This document shows positions 31,922 through 40,194 of a stretch of 59,973 nt of DNA, piece by piece. The stretch is taken from NCBI GenBank assembly GCA_964627805.1, contig CAZVLA010000033.1, forward strand, positions 1 through 59,973, given 5' to 3'. The position numbers were made by a program, and so were the translations under genes. Numbering within the stretch: position 1 is the stretch's first letter; each line of letters begins with the position of its first letter. The notes below the pieces were generated by a model, which was given only the letters and a program-made list of their open reading frames with translations, did not search any database and was not told the origin of the DNA. Source of the stretch: CAZAMI01 sp964627805 (GTDB lineage Archaea > Thermoproteota > Thermoprotei_A > Sulfolobales > NBVN01).

Positions 31922-32735
31922 ACCTAATTAACTCACTAATTAATCCCCTATCGTAGACTCTACTTAAGTTCCATGAGTCTCTAGAGTACTTGAGGTTGTA
32001 GAGGATGTTAGCTATTTCGGATTCCTCGCTACTTAATCTATTAGTAATTACGTAGGTATCCCTAAGTAGTGATGAGTAGTTCTTAATTATTAATTCACGT
32101 ATTAAGTACTCACTTACGTACCTACCTAAAACCCTTCTTAAGTTAGTGACTCTGTACTTCCTTGGGTCTATACCGTACTTACGCACCCTATCCCAAGGCA
32201 CCTTAAATAACTCATTAATTAATGATGCGTCCGTACTTATTAGTAACGTACCATGTAGTAGTGCGTAGTTATTCTTGAAGGTACCTGCGTTACCGCTTAC
32301 TTTACGGTCATTAACTAATACGTCACTTAAGTTAACTACCTCAACATTAAGACTTAACTCCTTAAGCACACCAATTAATCCCTTAAGTAGGTACTTGTAG
32401 ATGTAATCTATTGGTCTTGAGTTACTAGGTAATTCAGTTACTATGGTGTAGTTTAGGTTACCTAAGTCATGATATACTGAACCACCACCAGTGAATCTCC
32501 TTACCACAATGGGGTTTAACCTCCTTAGGTACCGTATATTAACTTCGTCTTCAAGTCTTGAGAAGTAACCAAGTACTACTGAGTTTAGGTTCCTCCAAAT
32601 CCTTAACGTACTACCCTTAGTAATTCCTAGGTAGTGTGTTATGAGTAGGGACTCATCAATAGCTAAGTTGTATCTAGGGTCGCACCTATCCTCATGAATC
32701 AGTACCCTAAGCAACCTCGAAGAATCCCCTCTCAC
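31905..32735 (-). CDS. lplA: lipoate-protein ligase A, N-terminal catalytic type
   Basis: A 276-residue protein with the LplA signatures: NLAIDESLL (~residue 21), LRIWRNLNSVVLGYFSR, RRFTGGGSVYHDLGNLNYT (~residues 75-93, lipoate/AMP binding) and VNDRKVSGNAGTFKNN with the catalytic Lys (~residue 130). It would activate lipoate and attach it to the lipoyl-domain protein encoded four genes upstream in the same operon (34904-35194). The usual C-terminal accessory domain is short or absent. In Thermoplasma that domain is a separate protein, LplB; none was seen here. It overlaps the AcoX-like gene by 29 bases. Confidence 0.85.
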   Translation of the reverse strand: MRGDSSRLLRVLIHEDRCDPRYNLAIDESLLITHYLGITKGSTLRIWRNLNSVVLGYFSRLEDEVNIRYLRRLNPIVVRRFTGGGSVYHDLGNLNYTIVTELPSNSRPIDYIYKYLLKGLIGVLKELSLNVEVVNLSDVLVNDRKVSGNAGTFKNNYALLHGTLLISTDASLINELFKVPWDRVRKYGIDPRKYRVTNLRRVLGRYVSEYLIRELIIKNYSSLLRDTYVITNRLSSEESEIANILYNLKYSRDSWNLSRVYDRGLISELIRCTYRR

Positions 32736-33699
32736 TAGCTAGCTTTAGTGCCCTCTTATAGTCTATTACGTAGGGACCACCCCTACTAACCCTAAGTAGC
32801 ACTTCATCGTAGCTATCAAAGACTACCTCACGCTCACCATCAAGTGCTATAACTCCCGCCTCAGTACTTACTCTAATACTCTGCCCCACCTTCAACTCAC
32901 TATACTCGTAAATACCTAACCTCCTGAAGTAGCCGGGAGCTATTGGTGCGTTAATAACTCCCCTAGGTTTAGTACCGAATAACTTAACGTAGAGTCCTAA
33001 GTCATCCTCCTGAGTAATTACCCTAATCATTCCGGGTACTGAGCTAAGACCTATATTGTAGGGTGCTGCTAAGCAAGCTACTATCTCTTTAATGTACTCA
33101 GGCTTCCATAAAGCCCTAGCACCTACGAATTGATGCGTAGTTACTACAGCATCAACGAGTGCTATATCAACTAACTCACTATTCTTAATTACCTCAACAC
33201 GCTTAGCCTTGAATAAGGCCTCCCTACCTACTACCCCCTTAGCTACTACAGCTGCTGCAGCAGCCGCTATGGTTGCTTCAATCATGTATGGAAATACGTT
33301 GTTGGTGCCCGTTGATATCGGCATTATAGGTACTTTAGGTTCCGCCTTAGCTATTACTCTATTCGTACCGTCCCCACCGATACTTATTATCGCCCCTACC
33401 TTACCGTCCATGTACTTAGTAGCGTAGTAGGTATCCCTCCAGTCACCTAATACCCTCATATCTATGAATTCAACATCTATTTCAGGCTCCCTAGGTAGCA
33501 TTCTTAGAGCTGCTTGAGTTATTCCGAAGGTTTCAGGCATTACTATTAACTTATCAATACCTAGGTCCTGTAGAGTTACTATGATTCGCTTGACTATATT
33601 GGCTTTCTCCATATTATCCATTACTGATGCGTGAGCTACTAACCTCCTAATATCCCTACCAGCTTCTGGGTTAGGTATTAAGCCAATAGCTACTGGCAT
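32707..33699 (-). CDS. AcoX-like ATP-NAD kinase fold protein
   Basis: A 330-residue protein with an NAD-kinase-like fold: IGLIPNPEAGRDIRRLVAHA at the N-terminus, IISIGGDGTNRVIAKA (~residues 88-103, the GGDGT motif) and PIMPISTGTNNVFPYMIEAT (~residues 110-130). AcoX proteins of this family are encoded beside acetoin dehydrogenase genes in bacteria; their reaction is unknown. Here it sits in the E2-lipoyl-lplA operon, overlapping lplA by 29 bases and touching the Lin0512-like gene by one base. The context suggests a role in the complex or its substrate rather than general NADP synthesis. Confidence 0.75.
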   Translation of the reverse strand: MPVAIGLIPNPEAGRDIRRLVAHASVMDNMEKANIVKRIIVTLQDLGIDKLIVMPETFGITQAALRMLPREPEIDVEFIDMRVLGDWRDTYYATKYMDGKVGAIISIGGDGTNRVIAKAEPKVPIMPISTGTNNVFPYMIEATIAAAAAAVVAKGVVGREALFKAKRVEVIKNSELVDIALVDAVVTTHQFVGARALWKPEYIKEIVACLAAPYNIGLSSVPGMIRVITQEDDLGLYVKLFGTKPRGVINAPIAPGYFRRLGIYEYSELKVGQSIRVSTEAGVIALDGEREVVFDSYDEVLLRVSRGGPYVIDYKRALKLASERGFFEVA

Positions 33700-34079
33700 T
33701 AAGTACCCCTCCTAACGTATACCGTAATAGCTGCTACAGCAATTAACATCTCATCACTCTTATCACCGAGTTCAGGGAGCTTTATGCACCTAGCCTTAAG
33801 TCCCCCATTAACGACCCTAACATTAACGTTACCTATAGGTAATGCCTTCGTAACCTCCTCAATACGGACTTCGTTAGGGTTGGGTACCCCAAGGAGTACG
33901 TCTACGTCGATGTCCTCATTACCTGCTCTGAAGTACTCTTTAATACATGGTATACATACCCTGGAGATAGCGTCCTTAACCGCCTTAACACATGCCCTCG
34001 TAGGGTCTTGACCGTGCTGCTCAATACCTAGGCCTACCTCAACGAGTAACCTAACCCTCCCTCTTACCTCCCTCACCAA
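33699..34079 (-). CDS. Lin0512-family conserved protein
   Basis: A 126-residue protein with the pattern of the Lin0512 family: VEVGLGIEQHGQDPTRACVKAVKDAI near the N-terminus, a VDVLLGVPNPNEV strand and a closing repeat of strands ending ITVYVRRG. The family has no known function. Start TTG at 34079 or GTG at 34076; the former overlaps the E2 gene by 29 bases. It lies in the lipoyl-E2-AcoX-LplA operon, which ties it to 2-oxoacid or acetoin dehydrogenase. Confidence 0.7.
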   Translation of the reverse strand: MVREVRGRVRLLVEVGLGIEQHGQDPTRACVKAVKDAISRVCIPCIKEYFRAGNEDIDVDVLLGVPNPNEVRIEEVTKALPIGNVNVRVVNGGLKARCIKLPELGDKSDEMLIAVAAITVYVRRGT

Positions 34080-34911
34080 ACCAGTTGACCTCCTCTGGAT
34101 GCTCTATGTAGTGCTTTATCCTTGATAGGAACCTAGCAGCTTCAGCACCATCAATTACTCTATGGTCGAATGTTAGTGATAGGTTCATTACCGTAGCTAC
34201 CTCTAAGCCTCCCTCCTCAGTAGGTACTACCTTCTTAACCATCCTATTAACTCCTAGTATAGCTACTTGAGGTGGGTTTATTATTGGTGTGAATGTGTCT
34301 ATACCGAACATACCTAAGTTAGTTATCGTGAACGTACCTCCTATGATGTCCCTCTCCTTAAGCTTACCCCTCCTAGCTCTCTCAATAACGTCTGCGTAAT
34401 CCCTCATTAACTCATTAATCCCCCTCCTAAACACCTCCCTAATAACTGGTGTTAATAGACCTATTGGTGTATCAACAGCTATGTTCATATTTACGGTGTC
34501 GTACTCAGTAACCTCATCCCCTTCAATCGTAGCGTTAATTCTTGGGTACTCCTTAAGTGCCTTAGCCACGCACTTAGCAATCATTAATGTGTATGAGGGT
34601 TTAGAACCACCTAATTTCTTAGCAAGTACCTCCCTATACTTAATGAATTCATCAGTACGTACTTCAGTATTTAGTGTTACGTGGATAGCTTCCCGGTAAC
34701 TCTTACCTAACCTCCTAGCAATTACCTTCCTAACACCTACTAATCTGTACTTACGCTTAACCTTAGGTAGGAAGTGCTCCTTAATGTACTCCTCAACGTC
34801 CTTAAGAGTGATCAATCCATCGGGTCCCGTACCCTTAATTAATCTTAAGTCAATCTCATACTGCTCAGCTAGTTGCTTAGCTTCATCAGTAGCTCTTACC
34901 TCCCTACTCAT
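34051..34911 (-). CDS. dihydrolipoamide acyltransferase (E2) without lipoyl domain
   Basis: A 286-residue protein. A peripheral-subunit-binding domain lies at residues ~4-45 (ATDEAKQLAEQYEIDLRLIK, GTGPDGLITLKDVEEYI). The rest is the catalytic acyltransferase with TFTITNLGMFGIDTFTPIIN and the active site FDHRVIDGAEAARFL (~residues 250-265, catalytic His and Asp). The lipoyl domain that normally precedes these parts is encoded by a separate gene upstream (34904-35194) that overlaps this one by 8 bases in another frame. Together they equal a standard E2 with a very short linker. The E3 dehydrogenase gene is not in this window. Confidence 0.85.
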   Translation of the reverse strand: MSREVRATDEAKQLAEQYEIDLRLIKGTGPDGLITLKDVEEYIKEHFLPKVKRKYRLVGVRKVIARRLGKSYREAIHVTLNTEVRTDEFIKYREVLAKKLGGSKPSYTLMIAKCVAKALKEYPRINATIEGDEVTEYDTVNMNIAVDTPIGLLTPVIREVFRRGINELMRDYADVIERARRGKLKERDIIGGTFTITNLGMFGIDTFTPIINPPQVAILGVNRMVKKVVPTEEGGLEVATVMNLSLTFDHRVIDGAEAARFLSRIKHYIEHPEEVNWFGEGGKREG

Positions 34912-35194
34912 TACCCTCGACCCTTATGATAGCTATGGGCTCACCTACAGGGACTTCATCACCTTCCTTCCTAAGTATCTTAATGAGTACTCCAGTAGCT
35001 GGTGCCTTAACCTCACCAGTTAATTTCTCGGTTTCAATCTCAGCTATTACCTCGTCCTTAACTACCTTATCACCCTCCTTCTTAACCCACTTAACTATAG
35101 TACCTGACTGCATAGTCATGCCTAGTTTAGGCATTATTACCTTAACTTCAGAAGATTTAGACATATTGACCACGCCCGAGTAATGTTTAGCCAA
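34904..35194 (-). CDS. free-standing lipoyl-domain protein (E2 N-terminal part)
   Basis: A 96-residue protein that is a single lipoyl (biotinyl-like) domain: VIMPKLGMTMQSGTIVKWVK, the lipoylation motif ETEKLTGEV with target Lys at about residue 55, and KAPATGVLIKILRKEGDEVP. The stop overlaps the E2 start (AATGAGTAG), which suggests translational coupling or a frameshift between them. It is the expected substrate of LplA encoded downstream. It diverges from E1 alpha. Upstream in-frame ATG codons allow a start at 35194 or the shorter MSKSSEVKV. Confidence 0.85.
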   Translation of the reverse strand: MAKHYSGVVNMSKSSEVKVIMPKLGMTMQSGTIVKWVKKEGDKVVKDEVIAEIETEKLTGEVKAPATGVLIKILRKEGDEVPVGEPIAIIRVEGNE

Positions 35195-35270
35195 AGCAAT
35201 TAAATCCTTTCTGAGAATAACTATTACTGATGCATTAATTTGTTTATAAATTAAGTTTTAATTAGAAAGA

Positions 35271-35300
35271 TTTATACTGTATTTACGGTATTTAATACTT
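35271..35300 (+). promoter_or_regulatory. promoter of the E1 operon
   Basis: Two TATA-like boxes precede the ATG at 35324: TTTATAC (35271-35277, after purine-rich GAAAGA) and TATTTAATAC (~35289-35298). The second would give a nearly leaderless transcript; the first would leave a leader containing GGGTGG. The 129-base gap also serves the divergent lipoyl-E2 operon. Confidence 0.4.
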
Positions 35301-35323
35301 GCTAGGAGTTCTCGGGTGGTCTC

Positions 35324-36331
35324 ATGTCTGTTGAGATACCTAAGGAGAAACTTCTCTGGATGTACGAAATGATGGTTAGGATTAGGTATAATGAGGAGAG
35401 GGCTGGTGAGTACTTCGCTGCTGGTAAGATCCCCGGCTTCGTTCACTTATACGCTGGTGAGGAAGCTGTAGCTGTTGGCGTTATAGCTAATCTAAAGCCA
35501 GGTGACTACATAACGAGTACGCATAGGGGGCATGGGCACTTCATAGCTAAGGGCGGTGATTTGAAGGGTATGTGGGCTGAATTACTAGGTAAGAGTACGG
35601 GTGTCTGTAAGGGTAAGGGAGGGTCAATGCACATCGCTGAGATGCTCGTAGGTGAGTTAGGTGCTAACGGTATCGTAGGTGGTGGCATACCTCATGCCGT
35701 AGGTGCTGCATTAGCTTGTAAGTACTTAAATAAGGGGTGCATAGCGGTTGCGTTCTTTGGTGATGGTGCAGCTAATCAAGGTACTTTCCATGAGTCACTA
35801 AACCTAGCTGCTATATGGAAGCTACCTGTAGTGTTCGTATGTGAGAATAACCTATACCAGATCTCATTCCACGTTAAGGACCATACATCAGTTAAGGACA
35901 TAGCTGAGAGAGCTAAGGCTTACGGAATACCCGGTGTAGTAGTTGATGGTCAAGACGTACTAGCGGTTTATGAGGTAGCTAAGGAGGCTGTTGAACGTGC
36001 TAGGAGGGGTGAAGGACCTACCCTAATAGAGGCTAAGACATACAGGTACAAGGGTCACTTCGAGGGTGACCCTCAGGTATATAGGTCTAAGGAGGAGATT
36101 GAGTGGTGGATGAAGCATAAGGACCCGATAAAGATCTTTGAGCAGAAGCTGATGTCTAGGGGCATAGTGACTAAGGAGGAGCTTGAGAAGATATGGGAGA
36201 AGGTTAGGAAGGAGGTTGATGAAGCGATAAAGTACGCTGAGGAGAGTCCGTATCCAGACGTTAAGGACTTGACTAAGGACGTATTCTCAACCCCCACTAA
36301 GGGGGTGCTAGTCTGGGAATGGCCTATTTAG
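35324..36331 (+). CDS. 2-oxoacid/acetoin dehydrogenase E1 component, alpha subunit
   Basis: A 335-residue thiamine-diphosphate enzyme subunit. The ThDP-Mg motif GDGAANQGTFHESLNLAAIW starts at residue 146 and continues to CENN. HRGHGHFIAKG (residues 68-78) and GKGGSMHIAE (98-106) are family signatures. It pairs with the beta subunit 12 bases downstream. Length and motifs fit both pyruvate dehydrogenase and acetoin dehydrogenase; the AcoX-like gene across the promoter favours the acetoin type, as inference. Confidence 0.85.
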   Translation: MSVEIPKEKLLWMYEMMVRIRYNEERAGEYFAAGKIPGFVHLYAGEEAVAVGVIANLKPGDYITSTHRGHGHFIAKGGDLKGMWAELLGKSTGVCKGKGGSMHIAEMLVGELGANGIVGGGIPHAVGAALACKYLNKGCIAVAFFGDGAANQGTFHESLNLAAIWKLPVVFVCENNLYQISFHVKDHTSVKDIAERAKAYGIPGVVVDGQDVLAVYEVAKEAVERARRGEGPTLIEAKTYRYKGHFEGDPQVYRSKEEIEWWMKHKDPIKIFEQKLMSRGIVTKEELEKIWEKVRKEVDEAIKYAEESPYPDVKDLTKDVFSTPTKGVLVWEWPI

Positions 36332-36343
36332 GGGGTGTGAGTC

Positions 36344-37333
36344 ATGGGTGAGAGAGTAATTACTATGGTTGAGGCATTAAATGAAGCTATTGACCAGTTA
36401 ATGGAGAAGGACCCAACAATCATAGTTATGGGTGAGGATGTAGGTAGGTATGGAGGTATATTCGGAGTTACTAAGGGGCTACTCCAGAAGTACGGACCTG
36501 AGAGGGTTAGGGATACACCCATTAGTGAAGCTGGATTCATAGGTGCTGCAGTAGGTGCTGCAGCTGTTGGGTTAAGACCTATAGTTGAGTTAATGTTCAT
36601 AGACTTCCTAGGAGTGTGCTTCGATCAGATCTATAACCAGATGGCTAAGATTAGGTACATGTTCGGTGGTAAGGTTAAGTTACCTATAGTCTTAAGAACT
36701 ACCTGTGGTGCTGGGTTTAGAGCAGCTGCTCAGCACTCACAATCACTACACGCGATCTTCACTCACGTACCGGGACTTAAGGTCGTAATGCCTTCAACGC
36801 CCTACGATGCTAAGGGGTTGCTAGTAGCTAGTGTTAGGGATGACGATCCCGTAGTCTTCATAGAGCATAAGGGGCTTTACGGAATTAAGGGTCCCGTACC
36901 TAAGGAGCTCTACGAAATACCCTTAGGCGTAGCTGATGTTAAGCGTGAGGGTAAGGACGTTACTGTAGTAGCTACTGCCGCTATGGTTCATAAGGCATTA
37001 TCAGCTGCTAAGAAGCTTGAGGGTGAGGGTATTAGTGTTGAGGTTATAGACCCTAGAACCTTAGTACCTCTTGACGTAGAGACTATAGTGAACTCAATAA
37101 AGAAGACTGGTAGGTTAGTAGTTGTTGATGAGGCCTACCCGAGATGTAGCTTCGCTACTGACATAGCCGCAGTAGCTGCTAGTATGGCCTTCGACTACTT
37201 AAAAGCACCTGTTAAGTTAGTAACTCCACCAGCTACTCCAATACCGTTCAGTCCGGTACTAGAGGATGCTTGGATACCTAGTGAGGAGAAGATAATTGGA
37301 GCCATCAAGAGCGTCATTGAGTACAGGAGGTGA
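36344..37333 (+). CDS. 2-oxoacid/acetoin dehydrogenase E1 component, beta subunit
   Basis: A 329-residue transketolase-like subunit: IVMGEDVGRYGGIFGVTKGL, RDTPISEAGFIGAAVGAA (~residues 55-75), PIVLRTTCGAGFRAAAQHSQ (~residues 110-130) and a C-terminal transketolase domain with VIDPRTLVPLD and VVDEAYPRCSFATDIAA. It forms the active heterotetramer with the alpha subunit and passes the acyl or acetaldehyde unit to the lipoyl protein. A 6-base gap separates its stop from the DUF6506-like gene. Confidence 0.85.
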   Translation: MGERVITMVEALNEAIDQLMEKDPTIIVMGEDVGRYGGIFGVTKGLLQKYGPERVRDTPISEAGFIGAAVGAAAVGLRPIVELMFIDFLGVCFDQIYNQMAKIRYMFGGKVKLPIVLRTTCGAGFRAAAQHSQSLHAIFTHVPGLKVVMPSTPYDAKGLLVASVRDDDPVVFIEHKGLYGIKGPVPKELYEIPLGVADVKREGKDVTVVATAAMVHKALSAAKKLEGEGISVEVIDPRTLVPLDVETIVNSIKKTGRLVVVDEAYPRCSFATDIAAVAASMAFDYLKAPVKLVTPPATPIPFSPVLEDAWIPSEEKIIGAIKSVIEYRR

Positions 37334-37339
37334 GTTTAA

Positions 37340-37654
37340 GTGCCTAAACTTAAAGCAGCATTCATGTTCGTAGCGCCAGGCTCTGACCCTAGTAAGCACC
37401 GAGCAGTCATTGAGACACCCTCCGTTGAGTTAATCGTAGTTGGTGTTAGCGATTATGAGGAGGCAGCTAAGGTAGCTAAGGAGCTAGTTAAGGAGGGGGT
37501 TGGAGCTATTGAACTCTGCGCAGGCTTCGGGCACTTAGGGGTTGCTAAGGTAGCTGAAGCAACTGAGGGTAAGGTACCCGTAGGTGTCGTTAGGTTCGAC
37601 CTACACCCCGCCCTGAACAATAAGAGCGGTGATACGCTATTTACTAAGAAATAG
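37340..37654 (+). CDS. DUF6506-like small protein in the E1 operon
   Basis: A 104-residue protein starting with GTG, 6 bases after the E1 beta stop (GGAGG ribosome binding site inside the E1 beta end). Conserved-looking segments are AAFMFVAPGSDPSKHRAVIE, VELIVVGVSDYEEAAKVAKE, GAIELCAGFGHLGVAKVAEA and VGVVRFDLHPALNNKSGD. This pattern matches DUF6506, a family without known function. The alpha/beta layout and His/Asp-containing loops (GFGHLG, DLHPAL) suggest a small-molecule binding site. Its place in the operon points to a role with the dehydrogenase. Confidence 0.65.
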   Translation: MPKLKAAFMFVAPGSDPSKHRAVIETPSVELIVVGVSDYEEAAKVAKELVKEGVGAIELCAGFGHLGVAKVAEATEGKVPVGVVRFDLHPALNNKSGDTLFTKK

Positions 37655-37748
37655 AAATTCCCAAATAATCAAAGATCCGTTTTACGTATCAAGCTAAAAG
37701 GAAATACTTTAAAACCTTATCCCTTATCTAAGTGAGGAGGTACTTAGT

Positions 37749-38195
37749 ATGAAGTTAGGTAAGGCAGTAATAGTAGCTCTAGTACTAATGGCTGTGGTAA
37801 TCACCGGGTTAGCACCTATGTTGGTGCTTGCTCAGGGAGGGGCTACAGCGACAACTACATTCAGGATTGAGGATCTGGTATCCACTGCTGTTAAGAATCC
37901 CAAGGTATTAGTGGCTATAGTTATTCAATTAGCTCTAGGCATCGCGTTAGGTTACGTCTCAGTTAAGGTGATTAAGTACATACTAGCGTTCATAGGCATA
38001 CTAGTCCTAGGTGCCGTACTGTCTGTATGGAGTTTAGGAGGTAGTGTTCAGGACTTCATAACTAAGTTAGGTATGCAGGCACAGCAGGTAATGCCCTTCC
38101 TAAAGAGCTTACTAGCTACCTTGGGACTATTGACCGTAGGTCCAGTCAGTATAGGATTCATTATAGGTATATTGATAGGGATAGCTAAGAAGTGA
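37749..38195 (+). CDS. small membrane protein, possibly FUN14-like
   Basis: A 148-residue protein. A signal-like helix at residues ~7-27 (VIVALVLMAVVITGLAPMLVLA) is followed by GYVSVKVIKYILAFIGILVL (~70-92) and a C-terminal helix (~118-145). The GYVSVKVIKYILAF stretch resembles the FUN14 repeat, a weak match. A TATA box ATACTTTAAAACC (~37708-37720) and GAGGAGG ribosome binding site give it its own promoter. The permease gene follows with a 12-base gap. Confidence 0.5.
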   Translation: MKLGKAVIVALVLMAVVITGLAPMLVLAQGGATATTTFRIEDLVSTAVKNPKVLVAIVIQLALGIALGYVSVKVIKYILAFIGILVLGAVLSVWSLGGSVQDFITKLGMQAQQVMPFLKSLLATLGLLTVGPVSIGFIIGILIGIAKK

Positions 38196-38207
38196 GTACA
38201 TTAATTA

Positions 38208-39137
38208 GTGAAGATATTTTTAAATTCTGAGTTAGTCCCTTTCGTAGGTGCTTTAGTGCTTAACATAATTAACTACACCTTAAGTACTGTGCTGTATTTC
38301 CTAAATACGTTATCTAGGGCTTCATACATACTACTAGCCTCATTATTTACGGCATCATTAATGAAGGTCTTAATACCTAGGTACGTAATTAGTAAATTAT
38401 CTTTAATGAATATTAGATCCGTGCTACTCATTACCTTAATAGGTTCATTAATACCCTCCTGCTCCTACTGCTCACTACCACTAGCTTACGGCTTAGGGAG
38501 ACTTAAGGTACCTAAGAATTTAGTACTTACATTTATTACTGTAGCTCCTACGATCTCATTACCTACCTTAGCCTTAATGACGTACTTACTGGGTACGGAG
38601 TTAGTCCTGACTTACTTAGCGACGGTATTACTTCTAGCTTTAACAACTAATTTAGTAGGTATTAAGTACTCACGCATTAGTGGCTCCCTAGCTAATTGCT
38701 CATTACGTACGTTAAGGAGTAACGGGAAATCATTTCCTCATTTACTACTTATTGAGTTTAGTATCATGACTAACCAAATCATACCTAGGTTGGTACTTGG
38801 TATTCTAATATCCTCATTAGTAACTTCATTACATACTTACTTAAGTAATTACTTAGGCGGTAATGATTTGCTACTTACTACATTTCTAATGCTTACGCTA
38901 CCGACTTACTTATGCCCCTTAGGTACGATTCCCTTAACTTCCTACTTAATTAACAGAGGTGTGGATCCCTCATTAGTACTATCATTACTTATTATGGGTT
39001 CATTAATTAACCCACCATCACTAATAGTTAATGCTAAGTTACTAGGTAAGGGTTTAATTCTTAAGTACGTGTTAGTAATTACTTCATTAACACCATTAAT
39101 TACTTACGTAGTTCTGTCATTAATTAATAACCTATGA
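38208..39137 (+). CDS. permease of the ArsP/SO_0444-like type
   Basis: A 309-residue protein with about eight or more membrane helices. The family hallmark is a cysteine pair at the start of the first core helix (PSCSYCSLPLAYGLGRLKVP, ~residues 84-103), then ITVAPTISLPTLALMTYLLG. The repeat in the second half is TYLCPLGTIPLTSYLINRGV with a single Cys. Related permeases export methylarsenite or other metal and organic compounds through thiolate coordination; substrate here is unknown. GTG at 38208 is the start, 12 bases after the preceding gene. Confidence 0.65.
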   Translation: MKIFLNSELVPFVGALVLNIINYTLSTVLYFLNTLSRASYILLASLFTASLMKVLIPRYVISKLSLMNIRSVLLITLIGSLIPSCSYCSLPLAYGLGRLKVPKNLVLTFITVAPTISLPTLALMTYLLGTELVLTYLATVLLLALTTNLVGIKYSRISGSLANCSLRTLRSNGKSFPHLLLIEFSIMTNQIIPRLVLGILISSLVTSLHTYLSNYLGGNDLLLTTFLMLTLPTYLCPLGTIPLTSYLINRGVDPSLVLSLLIMGSLINPPSLIVNAKLLGKGLILKYVLVITSLTPLITYVVLSLINNL

Positions 39138-39163
39138 TTATGGATTAGTTAATAGTTATTGAG

Positions 39164-39181
39164 GGAATCGTTAAAGATTCC
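39164..39181. promoter_or_regulatory. GGAATC-GTTAAA-GATTCC inverted repeat
   Basis: A perfect 6-base inverted repeat with a 6-base spacer sits in the 80-base gap, just upstream of a TATA-like TTAATCTATTATATC (~39187-39201) for the gene at 39218. It could be an operator or a weak hairpin after the permease gene. Confidence 0.3.
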
Positions 39182-39217
39182 GTTAATTAATCTATTATAT
39201 CTGGGGTTAGGGAGGTC

Positions 39218-40066
39218 TTGAGGACTCATACGGTATTAGTGTCTGGGTTACTACCTATGAATTCAGGTAAGACCTACTTCTCAGCATCCCTAGCTAATAC
39301 ATTAAGGAAATTAGGTCTTAAGGTAGTTGCATTCAAGCCCGTAGCAGGTCATAGTATGTGGTATCAGTTTAGGGTATTTAGTAAGTCCCTTAAGTTAGGT
39401 GTATTAGTTGGTGAGGACGTAATTAAGTATATGGAGCTAGGGTTGATTAAGGATCCTGATAAGCAGAACCCCATAGACATACTAACAGCTACGCCAGACA
39501 TAAGTAGCTTTAGGAGTGTTGACGAGTACTTAAGGGCTTTAGAGGACGTAATCATGCAGGCAGTAATTGTTAGGGTCTCAACTCAAGGTATTAGGAGGTA
39601 CTTCCTAGTTAATGAATCACTTAAGTCACTACCTAAGCAGTTGAGAAGTGAAGTAGTTAATGCATTAAAGGTATTCTCCCCCGTAACGCGAGTTAGTAGG
39701 TTATGGCTGCTTAACTACTTAACGAGTCCGGAGATTGATGTTGTTGTATCCTCAGCTACTAAGGAGGTGTTGAGTATGGGTGATGTAGTGGTTATTGAGT
39801 CATTCAATAATGCCTTAGTACCCATAGCCTCCCTAGCTGACGTAGTTGATACGTTAATTATAGTCGCACCCGGTAAGGCGTTGGTCTATGGCGGGAGTAA
39901 GTTAAGGTCGTACGTATCAACTATTAAATCAGTTAATGAGCTAGAGAGTAGTAGATTCGTTAAGTTCTTCAGACCTGATCTGGAGTTTGATGTACCTATA
40001 TTTGATTCATGGCCTCCTAAGGAGTTACCTAGAAGTTACGTTAGTGATGTCCTTAGAATTATGTAA
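39218..40066 (+). CDS. P-loop NTPase of the dethiobiotin-synthetase-like type
   Basis: A 282-residue protein. The N-terminal TVLVSGLLPMNSGKTYFSAS with ANTLRKLGLKVVAFKPVAGHS is a deviant Walker A followed by the switch strand KPVAG seen in BioD/CobQ-type ATPases. Mid-protein has no recognised domain. Later VVVSSATKEVLSMGDVVVIESFN (~residues 175-197) resembles the Walker B region. TTG at 39218 is preceded by GGGAGGTC. It may belong to an archaeal family of predicted P-loop ATPases; its substrate is not evident. It ends 128 bases before the FIST gene. Confidence 0.55.
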   Translation: MRTHTVLVSGLLPMNSGKTYFSASLANTLRKLGLKVVAFKPVAGHSMWYQFRVFSKSLKLGVLVGEDVIKYMELGLIKDPDKQNPIDILTATPDISSFRSVDEYLRALEDVIMQAVIVRVSTQGIRRYFLVNESLKSLPKQLRSEVVNALKVFSPVTRVSRLWLLNYLTSPEIDVVVSSATKEVLSMGDVVVIESFNNALVPIASLADVVDTLIIVAPGKALVYGGSKLRSYVSTIKSVNELESSRFVKFFRPDLEFDVPIFDSWPPKELPRSYVSDVLRIM

Positions 40067-40194
40067 TCCACTAGTTAATTAGTCCCGCTTACTAGTTAAC
40101 TTACTAAATACTACCTAACATGTTCTTGTTCCTACTATGTTAATTAGGAACGGATTCGTTATTATTACAGAGGTGTTGTTAGTACCTTAACTGG

